From assembly GCF_937903345.1 (NCBI RefSeq), contig NZ_CALCZQ010000045.1, positions 28,561 to 92,560 on the forward strand: 64,000 bases of DNA, in the 5' to 3' direction. The translations under genes and the position numbers were made by a program. Of this stretch, positions 9,638 through 16,975 are shown one piece after another. Under the pieces are notes generated by a model. That model did no database searches and was not told the DNA's origin. It saw only the letters and a list, made by a program, of their open reading frames with translations. The stretch's first letter is position 1, and the number at the start of each line of letters is the position of its first letter. This DNA comes from an uncultured Emticicia sp. Lineage in GTDB: Bacteria > Bacteroidota > Bacteroidia > Cytophagales > Spirosomataceae.

Positions 9638-9994
9638 TTATGGCTGATATTTAATAAAAACTAAATCTTCAATTTTATCAAAATGCCAATCTGCGGATAT
9701 TAATGGAATACCCAGAAAAATAGCCGTTGCGGCAATAATTGCATCAGGTAATTTCAGTTTATAGTTTCGACGTAAATTAATGGTAATATCTTTGACACCT
9801 CTATTCATATCGACAATAGAACATTCTTCCAAGAAAAACTCGATAGCTATTTCTTCGGTTTCTGTAATACCTTTATAACCAAGCAGTTCTAATTCGGTGA
9901 TAGAAGACAAATAAAAAACCTTATCTTCAAGATATTCCTTTAACATTTTATCGCCATCCAATAAATACAAAGCAATGTTGGTATCAATTACCAT
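9638..9994 (-). CDS. PIN-domain (VapC-like) toxin ribonuclease
   Basis: A 118-residue PIN-domain protein, probably the toxin of a type II toxin-antitoxin pair that cleaves RNA. The PIN acidic residues are visible: Asp in MVIDTNIALYLL, Glu in SSITELELLGY, Asp in LPDAIIAATA and Asp in LISADWHFD. The frame is open to a GTG at 10012, but the ATG at 9994 lies one base after the upstream small ORF's TAA and gives the classical PIN start, so translation is probably coupled. The antitoxin candidate is 9996-10163. The pair sits at the left edge of the Dnd-type island, where such modules often stabilise accessory DNA. Confidence 0.85.
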   Translation of the reverse strand: MVIDTNIALYLLDGDKMLKEYLEDKVFYLSSITELELLGYKGITETEEIAIEFFLEECSIVDMNRGVKDITINLRRNYKLKLPDAIIAATAIFLGIPLISADWHFDKIEDLVFIKYQP

Positions 9995-9995
9995 T

Positions 9996-10163
9996 TTATT
10001 CCCACTCATCACGCATCGCTTTTTGAATGGCTATTGGGTCTTTTTTTAGTTTTAGCATTCCGACATACTTATCAAAATTATGCAGTTTTTGCTTAGGCTT
10101 AGAACTGTTTATTTGTTTGTCAACATCTTTGAGTGACATTCCTTTCTTTAAAATGATTGTCAT
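9996..10163 (-). CDS. small putative antitoxin upstream of the PIN toxin
   Basis: A 55-residue ORF read leftward from ATG at 10163 to TAA at 9996-9998. It begins MTIILKKGMSLKDVDKQI and ends with LKKDPIAIQKAMRDEWE. The tryptophan-bearing charged C-terminus, the short length and the 1-bp gap to the toxin start all fit an antitoxin that docks into the PIN active site. I do not recognise a named antitoxin family. The N-terminal third could be a short strand-helix DNA-binding segment that represses the operon, as is common for VapB-type partners. Confidence 0.68.
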   Translation of the reverse strand: MTIILKKGMSLKDVDKQINSSKPKQKLHNFDKYVGMLKLKKDPIAIQKAMRDEWE

Positions 10164-10272
10164 ATTTTATACATTTTATGCTGTGAAGATAGTAGAAATA
10201 ATATTATTTTCAAATCTCAATCTTTTCTTTTAGTGCGAAAAAGAACTTTTGCAGATTAGAAACTTTGTTGTT

Positions 10273-10356
10273 CAACCCTTGCAGGGTTGGTTTTTTTCTC
10301 CGTTTTTCTTTCCACGAGTTGCACTCGTGGCTATTTAAGTTTAAGTCTTTCAGACT
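10273..10356. repeat. cluster of three mini-hairpins (REP-like)
   Basis: Three short perfect hairpins lie within 84 bp. CAACCC-TTGCA-GGGTTG is at 10273-10289, CCACGAG-TTGCA-CTCGTGG at 10312-10330, and AGTCT-TTC-AGACT at 10344-10356, the last overlapping the end of the DGQHR gene. The first two share the identical TTGCA loop on different stems, so a common loop is conserved rather than a stem. This resembles repetitive extragenic palindromes mobilised by RAYT transposases. The middle hairpin could also terminate the leftward operon. Confidence 0.5.
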
Positions 10357-11630
10357 ATTACATTATCAAAAATCAATTTTTCCAAATCATTTTTTAAATT
10401 TTTGCCCCCAATACTTGTAAACGGATAAGGTCTTTCATCTCCAACAAGTTTTATGTTTTTAGCTTTTTGAAGATACTTTTTGAAAAAATCAATAGATATA
10501 TTTTTCTCATTCATACAATCAGGAAAAATCAGAATTAGTATTTCAATTAATGCAGTAAAACCAATTGTTCTTTGTAATGCATTATCAGGTGTTACTCCGA
10601 AATCCCAATAACTATTACCATTTTCATCGACAAAAGTTTCTCGGACTGCAATAAAGAAATTAAGTAAAGTTTTGTAAATATTATTGTCTTTATTTGTAGC
10701 ATACCATTGACGAAAAATAGTTCTATCATTTCCCCCAGTTTCTAATCTCTCTCGTTCATATAGTCTTTCTTCATCAGCTTTTCGTAAAGTAGGTGAAATT
10801 AAACTTAATATTTTTCTAATGAATATTCCTTGTGATATTGGTGAATCAAACCCTTTTTCCTTTTGAGCTAATAACCGAATTCTTCTAAAAAAAGGAGCAA
10901 TTCTATCAATTTCACCTTCTTTGGCTGCCTTTTTTTCTTTTAAGCCGTTAAGTTGTAATACAATAGCCAATGCTGTTTTTTGGGGAGAATCTTTTGTAGT
11001 AAGACCAAATAAATCAAAAACTAAATCCTGTGAAACTTTGACAGGTGTTCGATTTATAATTGAAAATAACATTGCTTGAAATTCAATCTCAGCTTCAATA
11101 AAGAAAGAAACAATAAACTCAAAATTTTCGAGTTGCAATAATCTCTCTGGATTTCCCTTATTTTGTCTTAATTCTTCAATATCGACTTGAATACCCCTAA
11201 ATCGATGTTGTCCATCAAAAATTTGCAGATATAAAGGTGTTTCTTTTGAAGAAGTATCAATTTGATTCTTATCAATTTTAAGCGTATAAAGTTCATCACC
11301 TAAGAAATCGACTTTACTATTTTTGGGTTCTTCTGCTAATAGAATTGCAGGAATTGAAATCAAGATATTATTTGGAAAACAGGCATCTTCATCTGTAAGT
11401 AAATAATCTTTTATACTATTTACTCTTGTTGTATTTGGTTCACGTTGAATATAATTCTCATTATTATACAGCGGTTTTCCATCTTCATTAAAACCAGTAA
11501 TTGCTCTGCTTGTAACAGAAACCAATTCTATGAGTTCGCTTGCCTTTATTTTACCAAGAAAAAATTCAACTGAATTTTGCTTTACTTCTTGGCATAAAAT
11601 GGGTAGTATATTATTCATGGAATTCATCAT
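10350..11630 (-). CDS. DGQHR-domain protein, DndB-like
   Basis: A 426-residue cytoplasmic protein with the signature FDGQHRFRG (DGQHR at 139-143), the hallmark of the DndB-type DGQHR family. DndB is the transcriptional regulator of DNA phosphorothioation operons and is ParB-like. A following segment, FSIINRTPVKVSQDLVFDL, is also typical of DGQHR proteins. The start overlaps the preceding membrane-protein gene by 20 bp, so it is the last cistron of the leftward Dnd-type operon. DndB usually comes first or is divergent in classical operons, so its terminal position and greater length are unusual. A separate role, for example defence-linked, cannot be excluded. Confidence 0.72.
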   Translation of the reverse strand: MMNSMNNILPILCQEVKQNSVEFFLGKIKASELIELVSVTSRAITGFNEDGKPLYNNENYIQREPNTTRVNSIKDYLLTDEDACFPNNILISIPAILLAEEPKNSKVDFLGDELYTLKIDKNQIDTSSKETPLYLQIFDGQHRFRGIQVDIEELRQNKGNPERLLQLENFEFIVSFFIEAEIEFQAMLFSIINRTPVKVSQDLVFDLFGLTTKDSPQKTALAIVLQLNGLKEKKAAKEGEIDRIAPFFRRIRLLAQKEKGFDSPISQGIFIRKILSLISPTLRKADEERLYERERLETGGNDRTIFRQWYATNKDNNIYKTLLNFFIAVRETFVDENGNSYWDFGVTPDNALQRTIGFTALIEILILIFPDCMNEKNISIDFFKKYLQKAKNIKLVGDERPYPFTSIGGKNLKNDLEKLIFDNVIV

Positions 11631-12237
11631 CTCTTTTATTTAAATCTTTCTTTTTGTCATCAACTGACGCTTTAAAATCATTGACGAAAGAGCCTTGTAG
11701 AAAATACATTTTAATTCCAACCGAAGTAGAAAACCAAATCAAAATTAAAGATACTATAAAAGAAATTAGGTGTTTCCATGATTCTGAATGTTTTGAGATA
11801 TTTGGTAATATAGATTGAAAAATAAACAATCCAGCAGTTAGAAATAGTAATATTGTTGCAACTGACATAATCCTCCTCCTTATTTGATGAAAATCAAGAT
11901 TGTCAGCATCGATTTGTTCCATTAAGTAAGAAACGCCAGCCGATACAATACCAAATGAAATAATTGGTAAAGACCCGTTATTTAAAATACTACTCAATTT
12001 TTCTGGTAATTGGCAAGTTGGAACAATCAAAATATTAGCTAATACTGAAAATAAATATGTTAATGTTGGAAGTGCAATTGAAAAAAACATCCAGGTTTTC
12101 ACATCTTCTTCGTGATTAATATATAAACTTTCAATTTTACTCTTTTGAGTTGGAGTAAACCAAAAAAGCCATTCTGTACCTATAAGTTCTTTCATCTTTG
12201 TAATATATTGATTTATTGATTCTACAAACTCTTCCAA
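11611..12237 (-). CDS. four-helix membrane protein of unknown function
   Basis: I do not recognise the family of this 208-residue protein. Four hydrophobic segments are visible: near residues 48-72 (WMFFSIALPTLTYLFSVLAN), 88-106 (LPIISFGIVSAGVSYLM), 122-144 (SVATILLFLTAGLFIF) and 157-176 (ISFIVSLILIWFSTSVGIKM). A soluble N-terminal region of about 45 residues and a lysine/aspartate-rich tail are predicted to be cytoplasmic. It overlaps the ATPase gene upstream by 16 bp and the DGQHR gene downstream by 20 bp, so it belongs to the Dnd-type operon. Small membrane proteins in defence operons are often effectors, but nothing in this sequence proves that. Confidence 0.6.
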   Translation of the reverse strand: MEEFVESINQYITKMKELIGTEWLFWFTPTQKSKIESLYINHEEDVKTWMFFSIALPTLTYLFSVLANILIVPTCQLPEKLSSILNNGSLPIISFGIVSAGVSYLMEQIDADNLDFHQIRRRIMSVATILLFLTAGLFIFQSILPNISKHSESWKHLISFIVSLILIWFSTSVGIKMYFLQGSFVNDFKASVDDKKKDLNKRDDEFHE

Positions 12238-13256
12238 AACTGCCCAACTTCAAAAAGTTCAGCTTTCTTAAACTCCTTTAAATTTGAAACTGCTTGCCCT
12301 TTTTGGATATTTTCCATGTTGCGGGCGAGTAGCGTATTTTCTTTTTCGCCTAGTCCTAAGAATTTTGACATCATTTTTAGGTTGGTTTTTTCTTTTATTT
12401 CCATCAAAAATGCCGTTTCGCACATACTCGAAAAATCGAAACTTTGTTGGTTAAATTCTTCAATTCCTTGCGAAAGCAATATCACACTCACGCCTTTTGA
12501 GCGAATTTCTCGCAAAATCTTTTCGAGTAAATCTTGAGCTTTGCGGTCTTTAAAAATTACGTGGGCTTCGTCAATCAACAGCACATACCGAATGCCCTGC
12601 ATTTTGTCGTTGACGGGGGCATTTTCCATGTTCATAAAATTGTTGTAGATATAATTGATTATCAAAAACACCGACGTAAATCTGATAGAATTAGGCAAAT
12701 CGCCTGATAAACTGAGGTAAATATTTTGGTTGAAAATACTTTTCTTGGCATCGACTTTGGTTTCAAAAAGGTCGAGTTCGCTCAAACTTTCCAAAATTTC
12801 TTTGAGCGTGCTGGCTTTGCTGCCTTCCATTTCAAGCACTCGCTCATAAATATCTCTGAATGATGGATATTCGCCATTTTTTACACCTTGAAAAACATCT
12901 TTGGTGGCATCACGGAGGGTTTGTTGTTGATTTTTGCCAATATTCGAGTAATTTGCAATAATATCGACCAATTTATTGATGCCCATGATTTTGTTTTTCT
13001 CATTGACGGTATCAATAAACGACATCGGATTGAGCGGAAACGGCACTTGTGGAGCATCAATAAAAGTAGTTTGGGTCTTCTCGAAAAAAGGCGTGAGGGC
13101 CGCCACATCATCTTTTTTCAAACCCTTGAAATCAAGGTAAATAAAATTGACTGCACCGCTCGAAACCTCCACAAACTGCCGCAAAATTTCTAAGGCAAAT
13201 TGGGTTTTTCCTGTGCCAGAATTACCAGCAACGGCTATGTGTGCATTGTTATGCAC
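12222..13256 (-). CDS. HerA/FtsK-like ATPase, 3' part of a split DndE-ATPase gene
   Basis: A 344-residue P-loop ATPase of the HerA/FtsK class. Walker A AGNSGTGKTQ starts at residue 10, Walker B YVLLIDEAH is at 224-232, and VSVILLSQGIEEF is the sensor-like strand. Only a GTG (13256) inside the palindrome at 13223-13274 is available as start. The strand that should precede the P-loop, IKVSNKGYFEGALKLQFGKD, is at the end of the upstream DndE ORF in another frame. I therefore read the two ORFs as one ancestral DndE-ATPase gene split by the palindrome. Termination-reinitiation across the 22-bp overlap might still make both halves. Confidence 0.8.
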   Translation of the reverse strand: MHNNAHIAVAGNSGTGKTQFALEILRQFVEVSSGAVNFIYLDFKGLKKDDVAALTPFFEKTQTTFIDAPQVPFPLNPMSFIDTVNEKNKIMGINKLVDIIANYSNIGKNQQQTLRDATKDVFQGVKNGEYPSFRDIYERVLEMEGSKASTLKEILESLSELDLFETKVDAKKSIFNQNIYLSLSGDLPNSIRFTSVFLIINYIYNNFMNMENAPVNDKMQGIRYVLLIDEAHVIFKDRKAQDLLEKILREIRSKGVSVILLSQGIEEFNQQSFDFSSMCETAFLMEIKEKTNLKMMSKFLGLGEKENTLLARNMENIQKGQAVSNLKEFKKAELFEVGQFWKSL

Positions 13257-13274
13257 ACATAGCCGTTGCTGGTA
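13223..13274. repeat. perfect 24-bp palindrome splitting the DndE-ATPase gene
   Basis: Arms 13223-13246 and 13251-13274 are exact reverse complements around a 4-nt loop (TGTT). The left arm encodes the native HIAVAGN just before the Walker A lysine. The right arm is an inverted copy of it, lies in the DndE frame and brings in its TAG stop. It probably arose by template switching during replication, and it causes the frame break between the two halves. Confidence 0.85.
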
Positions 13275-13804
13275 GCAAAAATCGGTTTGTTGTTTTTTAA
13301 GTCCTTGCCAAACTGCAATTTTAAAGCACCTTCAAAATAGCCTTTGTTGGAAACTTTTATTCGACGGACGCTATCATCAAAAATAATTGCTTCGTTAGTA
13401 GTAATGGCTTGTTCTAATGAATCAATGCCACGCTCGATATGCTCCAATAAAAAATCTGACAAATTATAGTTTGAACTTTCAGTAAACAGTTTGTCCAATT
13501 GTCTCAAACCATCATCAATGTGTAGTTTGAAGTATTTCGGAATATCAGAATCGGTTTTATAAATGCCATAAAACTGACAAATCAAGGCAACGTAATACGA
13601 ACGATAATGACCAACTACCGTAATTTCCTTGTACGGGTTGCCCTTTGTATCTTCGGGTTTATTTTCGTGCAGTTTTCGCCCTCTTGTGAGTGAATACGTA
13701 AGGGCAATCCGCATCAATATATTTTTGGAAGATAAACTGAAACGTTGGGATAATCTGCCCAAAATCGCTTCGGTTTCTTCGGAAGTGGAAACGTTAATCT
13801 GCAT
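13235..13804 (-). CDS. DndE-domain protein, 5' part of a split gene
   Basis: A 189-residue ORF. Residues 1-115 resemble DndE, the small protein of the phosphorothioation complex that binds nicked DNA (INVSTSEETEAILGRLSQRF, ALTYSLTRGRKL, and DDGLRQLDKLF near the end). Residues about 135-172 continue into the strand region that normally precedes a HerA-type P-loop. The last 17 residues are encoded by the inverted arm of the palindrome and are probably foreign. The ATG overlaps the dndD remnant stop by 11 bp (ATGCAGATTAA), the tight coupling expected in an intact dndD-dndE operon. Confidence 0.75.
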   Translation of the reverse strand: MQINVSTSEETEAILGRLSQRFSLSSKNILMRIALTYSLTRGRKLHENKPEDTKGNPYKEITVVGHYRSYYVALICQFYGIYKTDSDIPKYFKLHIDDGLRQLDKLFTESSNYNLSDFLLEHIERGIDSLEQAITTNEAIIFDDSVRRIKVSNKGYFEGALKLQFGKDLKNNKPIFATSNGYVCITMHT

Positions 13805-14144
13805 TATAAAGGTGGTTGTAAGTCTTGAAAAACTCTTGTGGCGTTGTTTCTAAAAATGTTGATTTATCGGGTTCGACGTTAGTAATCAAAAACGCTTTGG
13901 CAATCTTCGTTTCGAGCATTTTGAACTCCATTTGGGTCAATTCTTTATTGACCAATGGAAACAAAATAACTTGGTCGGATATTGTTGGATAAAAATATTT
14001 GATGATATTTTCGGCGTGTTCTTTATCAAATTTTTGCATTGGCGAATCAATAAAAACAGGAAATTCAATTTCAGATTCTGCCACCAAACCATGAAGCAAA
14101 GCAGTGGCGTACATTTGTTGTTCGCCTTTGGAAATTTTTAATTT
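13794..14144 (-). pseudogene. dndD: dndD remnant, C-terminal ABC-ATPase end only
   Basis: About 117 codons of DndD, the SMC/Rad50-like ATPase of DNA phosphorothioation. The frame opens after a TAA at 14145-14147 and reads LKISKGEQQMYATALL, the ABC signature, then FPVFIDSPMQKFD (Walker B/D-loop region), then VILFPLVNKEL. The family is usually 650-700 residues, so the Walker A head and the coiled coil are missing. The only in-frame ATG is internal, at 14114. The break lies about 30 bp from an antisense ORF, so a deletion with replacement seems to have removed the 5' four-fifths. The fragment cannot bind and hydrolyse ATP by itself. Confidence 0.85.
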
Positions 14145-14177
14145 TTATTTACTTTTACATCTATACAAACAAATCCT

Positions 14178-14399
14178 ATGAAAAAATACGTAAGATGCTT
14201 TGACAAATTCGATAATGAAATATTTGAAGGTGATTACTTGGATGTTCAAGTAGATGTGGTTCTAAGAAAAGTGTACAAGAAAGAGGATGGGCAATTATAT
14301 TTTAAACCTTATGGTGAAGAGGATAGAGTTTCGGCTTACTTTATGAATAACTTAATTAATGCGTCAAAAGAGAACACAAATAAAATTTTAAAAGATTAG
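14178..14399 (+). CDS. hypothetical protein, antisense in the dnd operon
   Basis: A 73-residue ORF on the opposite strand to its neighbours, filling the place of the missing dndD 5' end. It begins MKKYVRCFDKFDNEIFEGDY and continues with DVQVDVVLRKVYKKEDGQ. The IFEGDYLDV segment recalls the YopX-like phage/accessory fold, but the match is weak. It ends exactly one base before the stop of the convergent HNH gene. The position suggests it came with the event that truncated dndD. Whether it is expressed is uncertain; no TAnnTTTG element is visible just upstream. Confidence 0.55.
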   Translation: MKKYVRCFDKFDNEIFEGDYLDVQVDVVLRKVYKKEDGQLYFKPYGEEDRVSAYFMNNLINASKENTNKILKD

Positions 14400-15362
14400 T
14401 TAGAAGCCAAACTTTGCACGATGCGAAGCTAAACTTTCGAGAGAAGGATAATATTTTGGATTTTCGGGAAGAAGAATTTGTTTGTTTGAAAATTCTTTAA
14501 TTGAATAATTAGAGCTATTTTCTTTTAATCTATTGGAAATCAATACTTTATAGTTATCATCAATTGAAATCATACCTCTATCAAAAGCTCTGTGTAAGTT
14601 TGGGCAAAGTGCAATTCCATTAGAAATTGTATCATTGTAACTTTCACTAAATGGGACTATATGACAGGCATCAATCATTTGAATTCCATCAAATGTTACA
14701 AACATTTCTGAAATACAACAAGCATATCCATAAATACGTGGAACGACTCGTTTAAATTCTGCATTCCTTCCGACAGTTTCTTGTTGAAAAAGTTCAGGAG
14801 ATAAAATCTTTTCTCTTTCAAAAATAATGTTTTTGTACTCTGACGGACTTTCTTCTAAGATTTCCTTTATTAAATCTGAATCATAATTGCCTGATTCATA
14901 AGGATTTATATTTTTTGTTTGGGGAAAGTACTTTTCTAAAAGTAAATCCTTTAATTCATTTCGGCTTTTTGGGTCACTAAAATAAACAGATAATTCATAA
15001 TCAATTTCTGCATAATCGACAGTAGCTTTTATATTTTTTATAATTTCCAAGTCAACCAAATTAATAGTAAACTCAAATCCTTCTTTTGGTATTAATTTCC
15101 AAAAACCACTTGAAGGCAGATGGCTAAATGGTAGTGCTACTCTTGGGTCGTGGTCAGTTGTAACATACGCTTGCCAATTTGTCATAAAATCATTTATAAC
15201 TTCATCAAAATATATTCTGTTTCCACCAATAGCTTTTTTTTCAAACAGTTTTATTATTGCCAAAAGTAAAATTGGCTTGTGAGGAGCATCTCCACGAGTT
15301 TTGTTCTTATTGACCCTTAAAGTTTCAAATTTATCTTTATAATACGCTAAATTCTTCACCAT
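14400..15362 (-). CDS. HNH endonuclease with sulfur-binding-like N-terminal domain
   Basis: A 320-residue nuclease. The C-terminal HNH_2-type domain has DACHIVPFSES (231-241), then NGIALCPNLHRAFDRGMI with Asn248 and His257, fitting the His-Asn-His metal site. The N-terminal 110 residues carry APHKPILLLAII and ALPFSHLPSSGFWKL. This layout resembles the sulfur-binding domain of ScoMcrA/SprMcrA-type enzymes, which read phosphorothioate DNA. The ATG overlaps the dndC end by 26 bp, so it is a translationally coupled member of the operon. An enzyme restricting PT DNA inside a PT operon would be self-toxic unless modification is off. The sulfur-binding assignment is inference; the HNH call is firm. 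Confidence 0.8.
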   Translation of the reverse strand: MVKNLAYYKDKFETLRVNKNKTRGDAPHKPILLLAIIKLFEKKAIGGNRIYFDEVINDFMTNWQAYVTTDHDPRVALPFSHLPSSGFWKLIPKEGFEFTINLVDLEIIKNIKATVDYAEIDYELSVYFSDPKSRNELKDLLLEKYFPQTKNINPYESGNYDSDLIKEILEESPSEYKNIIFEREKILSPELFQQETVGRNAEFKRVVPRIYGYACCISEMFVTFDGIQMIDACHIVPFSESYNDTISNGIALCPNLHRAFDRGMISIDDNYKVLISNRLKENSSNYSIKEFSNKQILLPENPKYYPSLESLASHRAKFGF

Positions 15363-16746
15363 ATAAACTTTTTAATTTTTGTCTATTCACAGCTTCTTCA
15401 ACTAAATTTTCAATATCATTAGAAAGACCACGCTTTTTTACAATCAATGTTTTTGTTCTTAAAACATTGGGCGATTTCTGAATAAATTCAAAATCTATTT
15501 CATCTTCAAAACATTCTTTAAGAAGCTGTATTTCTTGATTTTTCTTTTCTTCATAATTACTCATTTTGATTTGAATATCAAAAATTGCATTATAAATATC
15601 AGCTACTATATATTTTAGAATTCCGTCACGATACCAAATTACCTGTATCGCAATGAGTTCTTGATGGCTAATCAATTGCATGGTTTCGCCTTGTGTTTCT
15701 TGTATTTCTTTTTGTGCTTCAAGCACCATTTTCAAGATTTTTGCTCGGTATTCGGGAGTATATGCCCCCCACGAACCATCTTCTCTTTCTTCGTCGTTAT
15801 CGTCTTCGGTTTTAGATGCTTTCTTATCAACTTCACTTTTGGCAATTTTAAATCTTCGGTGGCGTCTTAAAATCTCTCGATTTTCACGGATATTTCTGCC
15901 ATTTACAAGTTCATCACGCAAATCAAGCAAGGGATACATCCATTCTTCGCCATTACCAATCAAACCCTCCATTGATTTATCTCGCTTCACAACTGTACAA
16001 ACCCAACAGCCAAAACGGCTATTGCCACAACTTGGCGTACTTTCATCAATCACCAAAGGGCAATCGCCCGAATTGGCATTTTTATAAAGCGTAACCAATT
16101 CTTTATTTGTTCCTCCCCACGGTGGCGGCACTTGTTGCAAATATTGCCAAACTTCCATTGTTTCAATATCTTTGATTGGGGCATAAACAAAGGCACTCGG
16201 CAAAATATGTTTTCGTAGTCGCTGACCTTTTACACCGTGTTTTTTTATCGACCTCGCACGGTTTTGGCTTTCTGCCGACCTTGTACCTAACAATATAATA
16301 ACTTCGCCTTTTTCATCAATTTTGCTCTTGATAAATTTCGTAGTTGGATTTATTTTCAAGCGTTCGGTACACCATCTAAAAGTATTATTGGGTGCTGGGT
16401 AGCCTCTACCGAGCAAATTTACCCAAAATGTCTCTTCTAATCGTGGCGTAGTTTGCCTTACAATAAAAGGCATTGATTGTTCGGCGGCGGCTTTTGTAAT
16501 ATTTGTTAGTGTCCGGTTAATAAAATCTACAATATGTGGGTTTTCGACCATAGTATCATTACAAATAATATAAACTTCACGGGTCAATAACTCTGCGGGT
16601 ACTTTTTTAAGGGCATTCCAAACCAACTGCAATAACATCGTCGAATCTTTTCCTCCGCTAAACCCAATAATCCAAGGGCGTGGATTTTCATCGTACAAAT
16701 ACTGGTCAATAATTTCTTCTTCAATAAACGGGATAATCGACATCAA
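15337..16746 (-). CDS. dndC: DNA phosphorothioation sulfurtransferase DndC
   Basis: A 469-residue PAPS-reductase-like protein that transfers sulfur to the DNA backbone. The PP-loop FSGGKDSTMLLQL lies at 29-41. Cysteines for the FeS cluster are visible in FRWCTERL, NSGDCPLV and the SCGNSRFGCWVC cluster. RSAESQNRARS is a family signature in the middle. It is the first gene of the leftward operon and appears intact. The HNH gene overlaps its 3' end by 26 bp. In classical systems DndC works with DndA/IscS, DndD and DndE; here dndD is truncated and DndE is split, so DndC may have no working partners unless copies exist elsewhere. Confidence 0.93.
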   Translation of the reverse strand: MMSIIPFIEEEIIDQYLYDENPRPWIIGFSGGKDSTMLLQLVWNALKKVPAELLTREVYIICNDTMVENPHIVDFINRTLTNITKAAAEQSMPFIVRQTTPRLEETFWVNLLGRGYPAPNNTFRWCTERLKINPTTKFIKSKIDEKGEVIILLGTRSAESQNRARSIKKHGVKGQRLRKHILPSAFVYAPIKDIETMEVWQYLQQVPPPWGGTNKELVTLYKNANSGDCPLVIDESTPSCGNSRFGCWVCTVVKRDKSMEGLIGNGEEWMYPLLDLRDELVNGRNIRENREILRRHRRFKIAKSEVDKKASKTEDDNDEEREDGSWGAYTPEYRAKILKMVLEAQKEIQETQGETMQLISHQELIAIQVIWYRDGILKYIVADIYNAIFDIQIKMSNYEEKKNQEIQLLKECFEDEIDFEFIQKSPNVLRTKTLIVKKRGLSNDIENLVEEAVNRQKLKSLYGEEFSVL

Positions 16747-16905
16747 TTTAGGGTTTTGGTCTTAAATAAAGCTATGAGCAGGAGGCCATAGGCAGGCAAA
16801 AATTCATAGATTTAGTCACAATATACAAATTTAAATAATAATTCTTTAACACTAAAACCGGTAAAATTTTTTTACAATCAGAATTCTTTTTCAAATAAAA
16901 CTAAA

Positions 16906-16945
16906 AAAGCCTCGATGATATAAAATTTTATATCAACAAGGCTTT
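16906..16945 (-). terminator. hairpin terminator of the glycosyltransferase operon
   Basis: Outer arms AAAGCCT (16906-16912) and AGGCTTT (16939-16945) enclose an inner perfect palindrome at 16917-16934. A poly-T run follows when read leftward. It lies 30 bp after the glycosyltransferase stop. Confidence 0.7.
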
Positions 16946-16975
16946 AAATATATTGGTGATAAAACTTTTTATCTG

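Noticed and set aside
10027..10233. Rightward ORF of 68 codons
   Set aside because: It lies antisense over the putative antitoxin gene and has no recognisable protein pattern; the leftward ORF has better context.
10273..10330. CRISPR repeats
   Set aside because: The units differ in sequence, are palindromic and have no regular spacers.
15680..16087. Rightward 135-codon ORF opposite dndC
   Set aside because: Ser/Phe-rich shadow of the dndC reading frame with no domain features.
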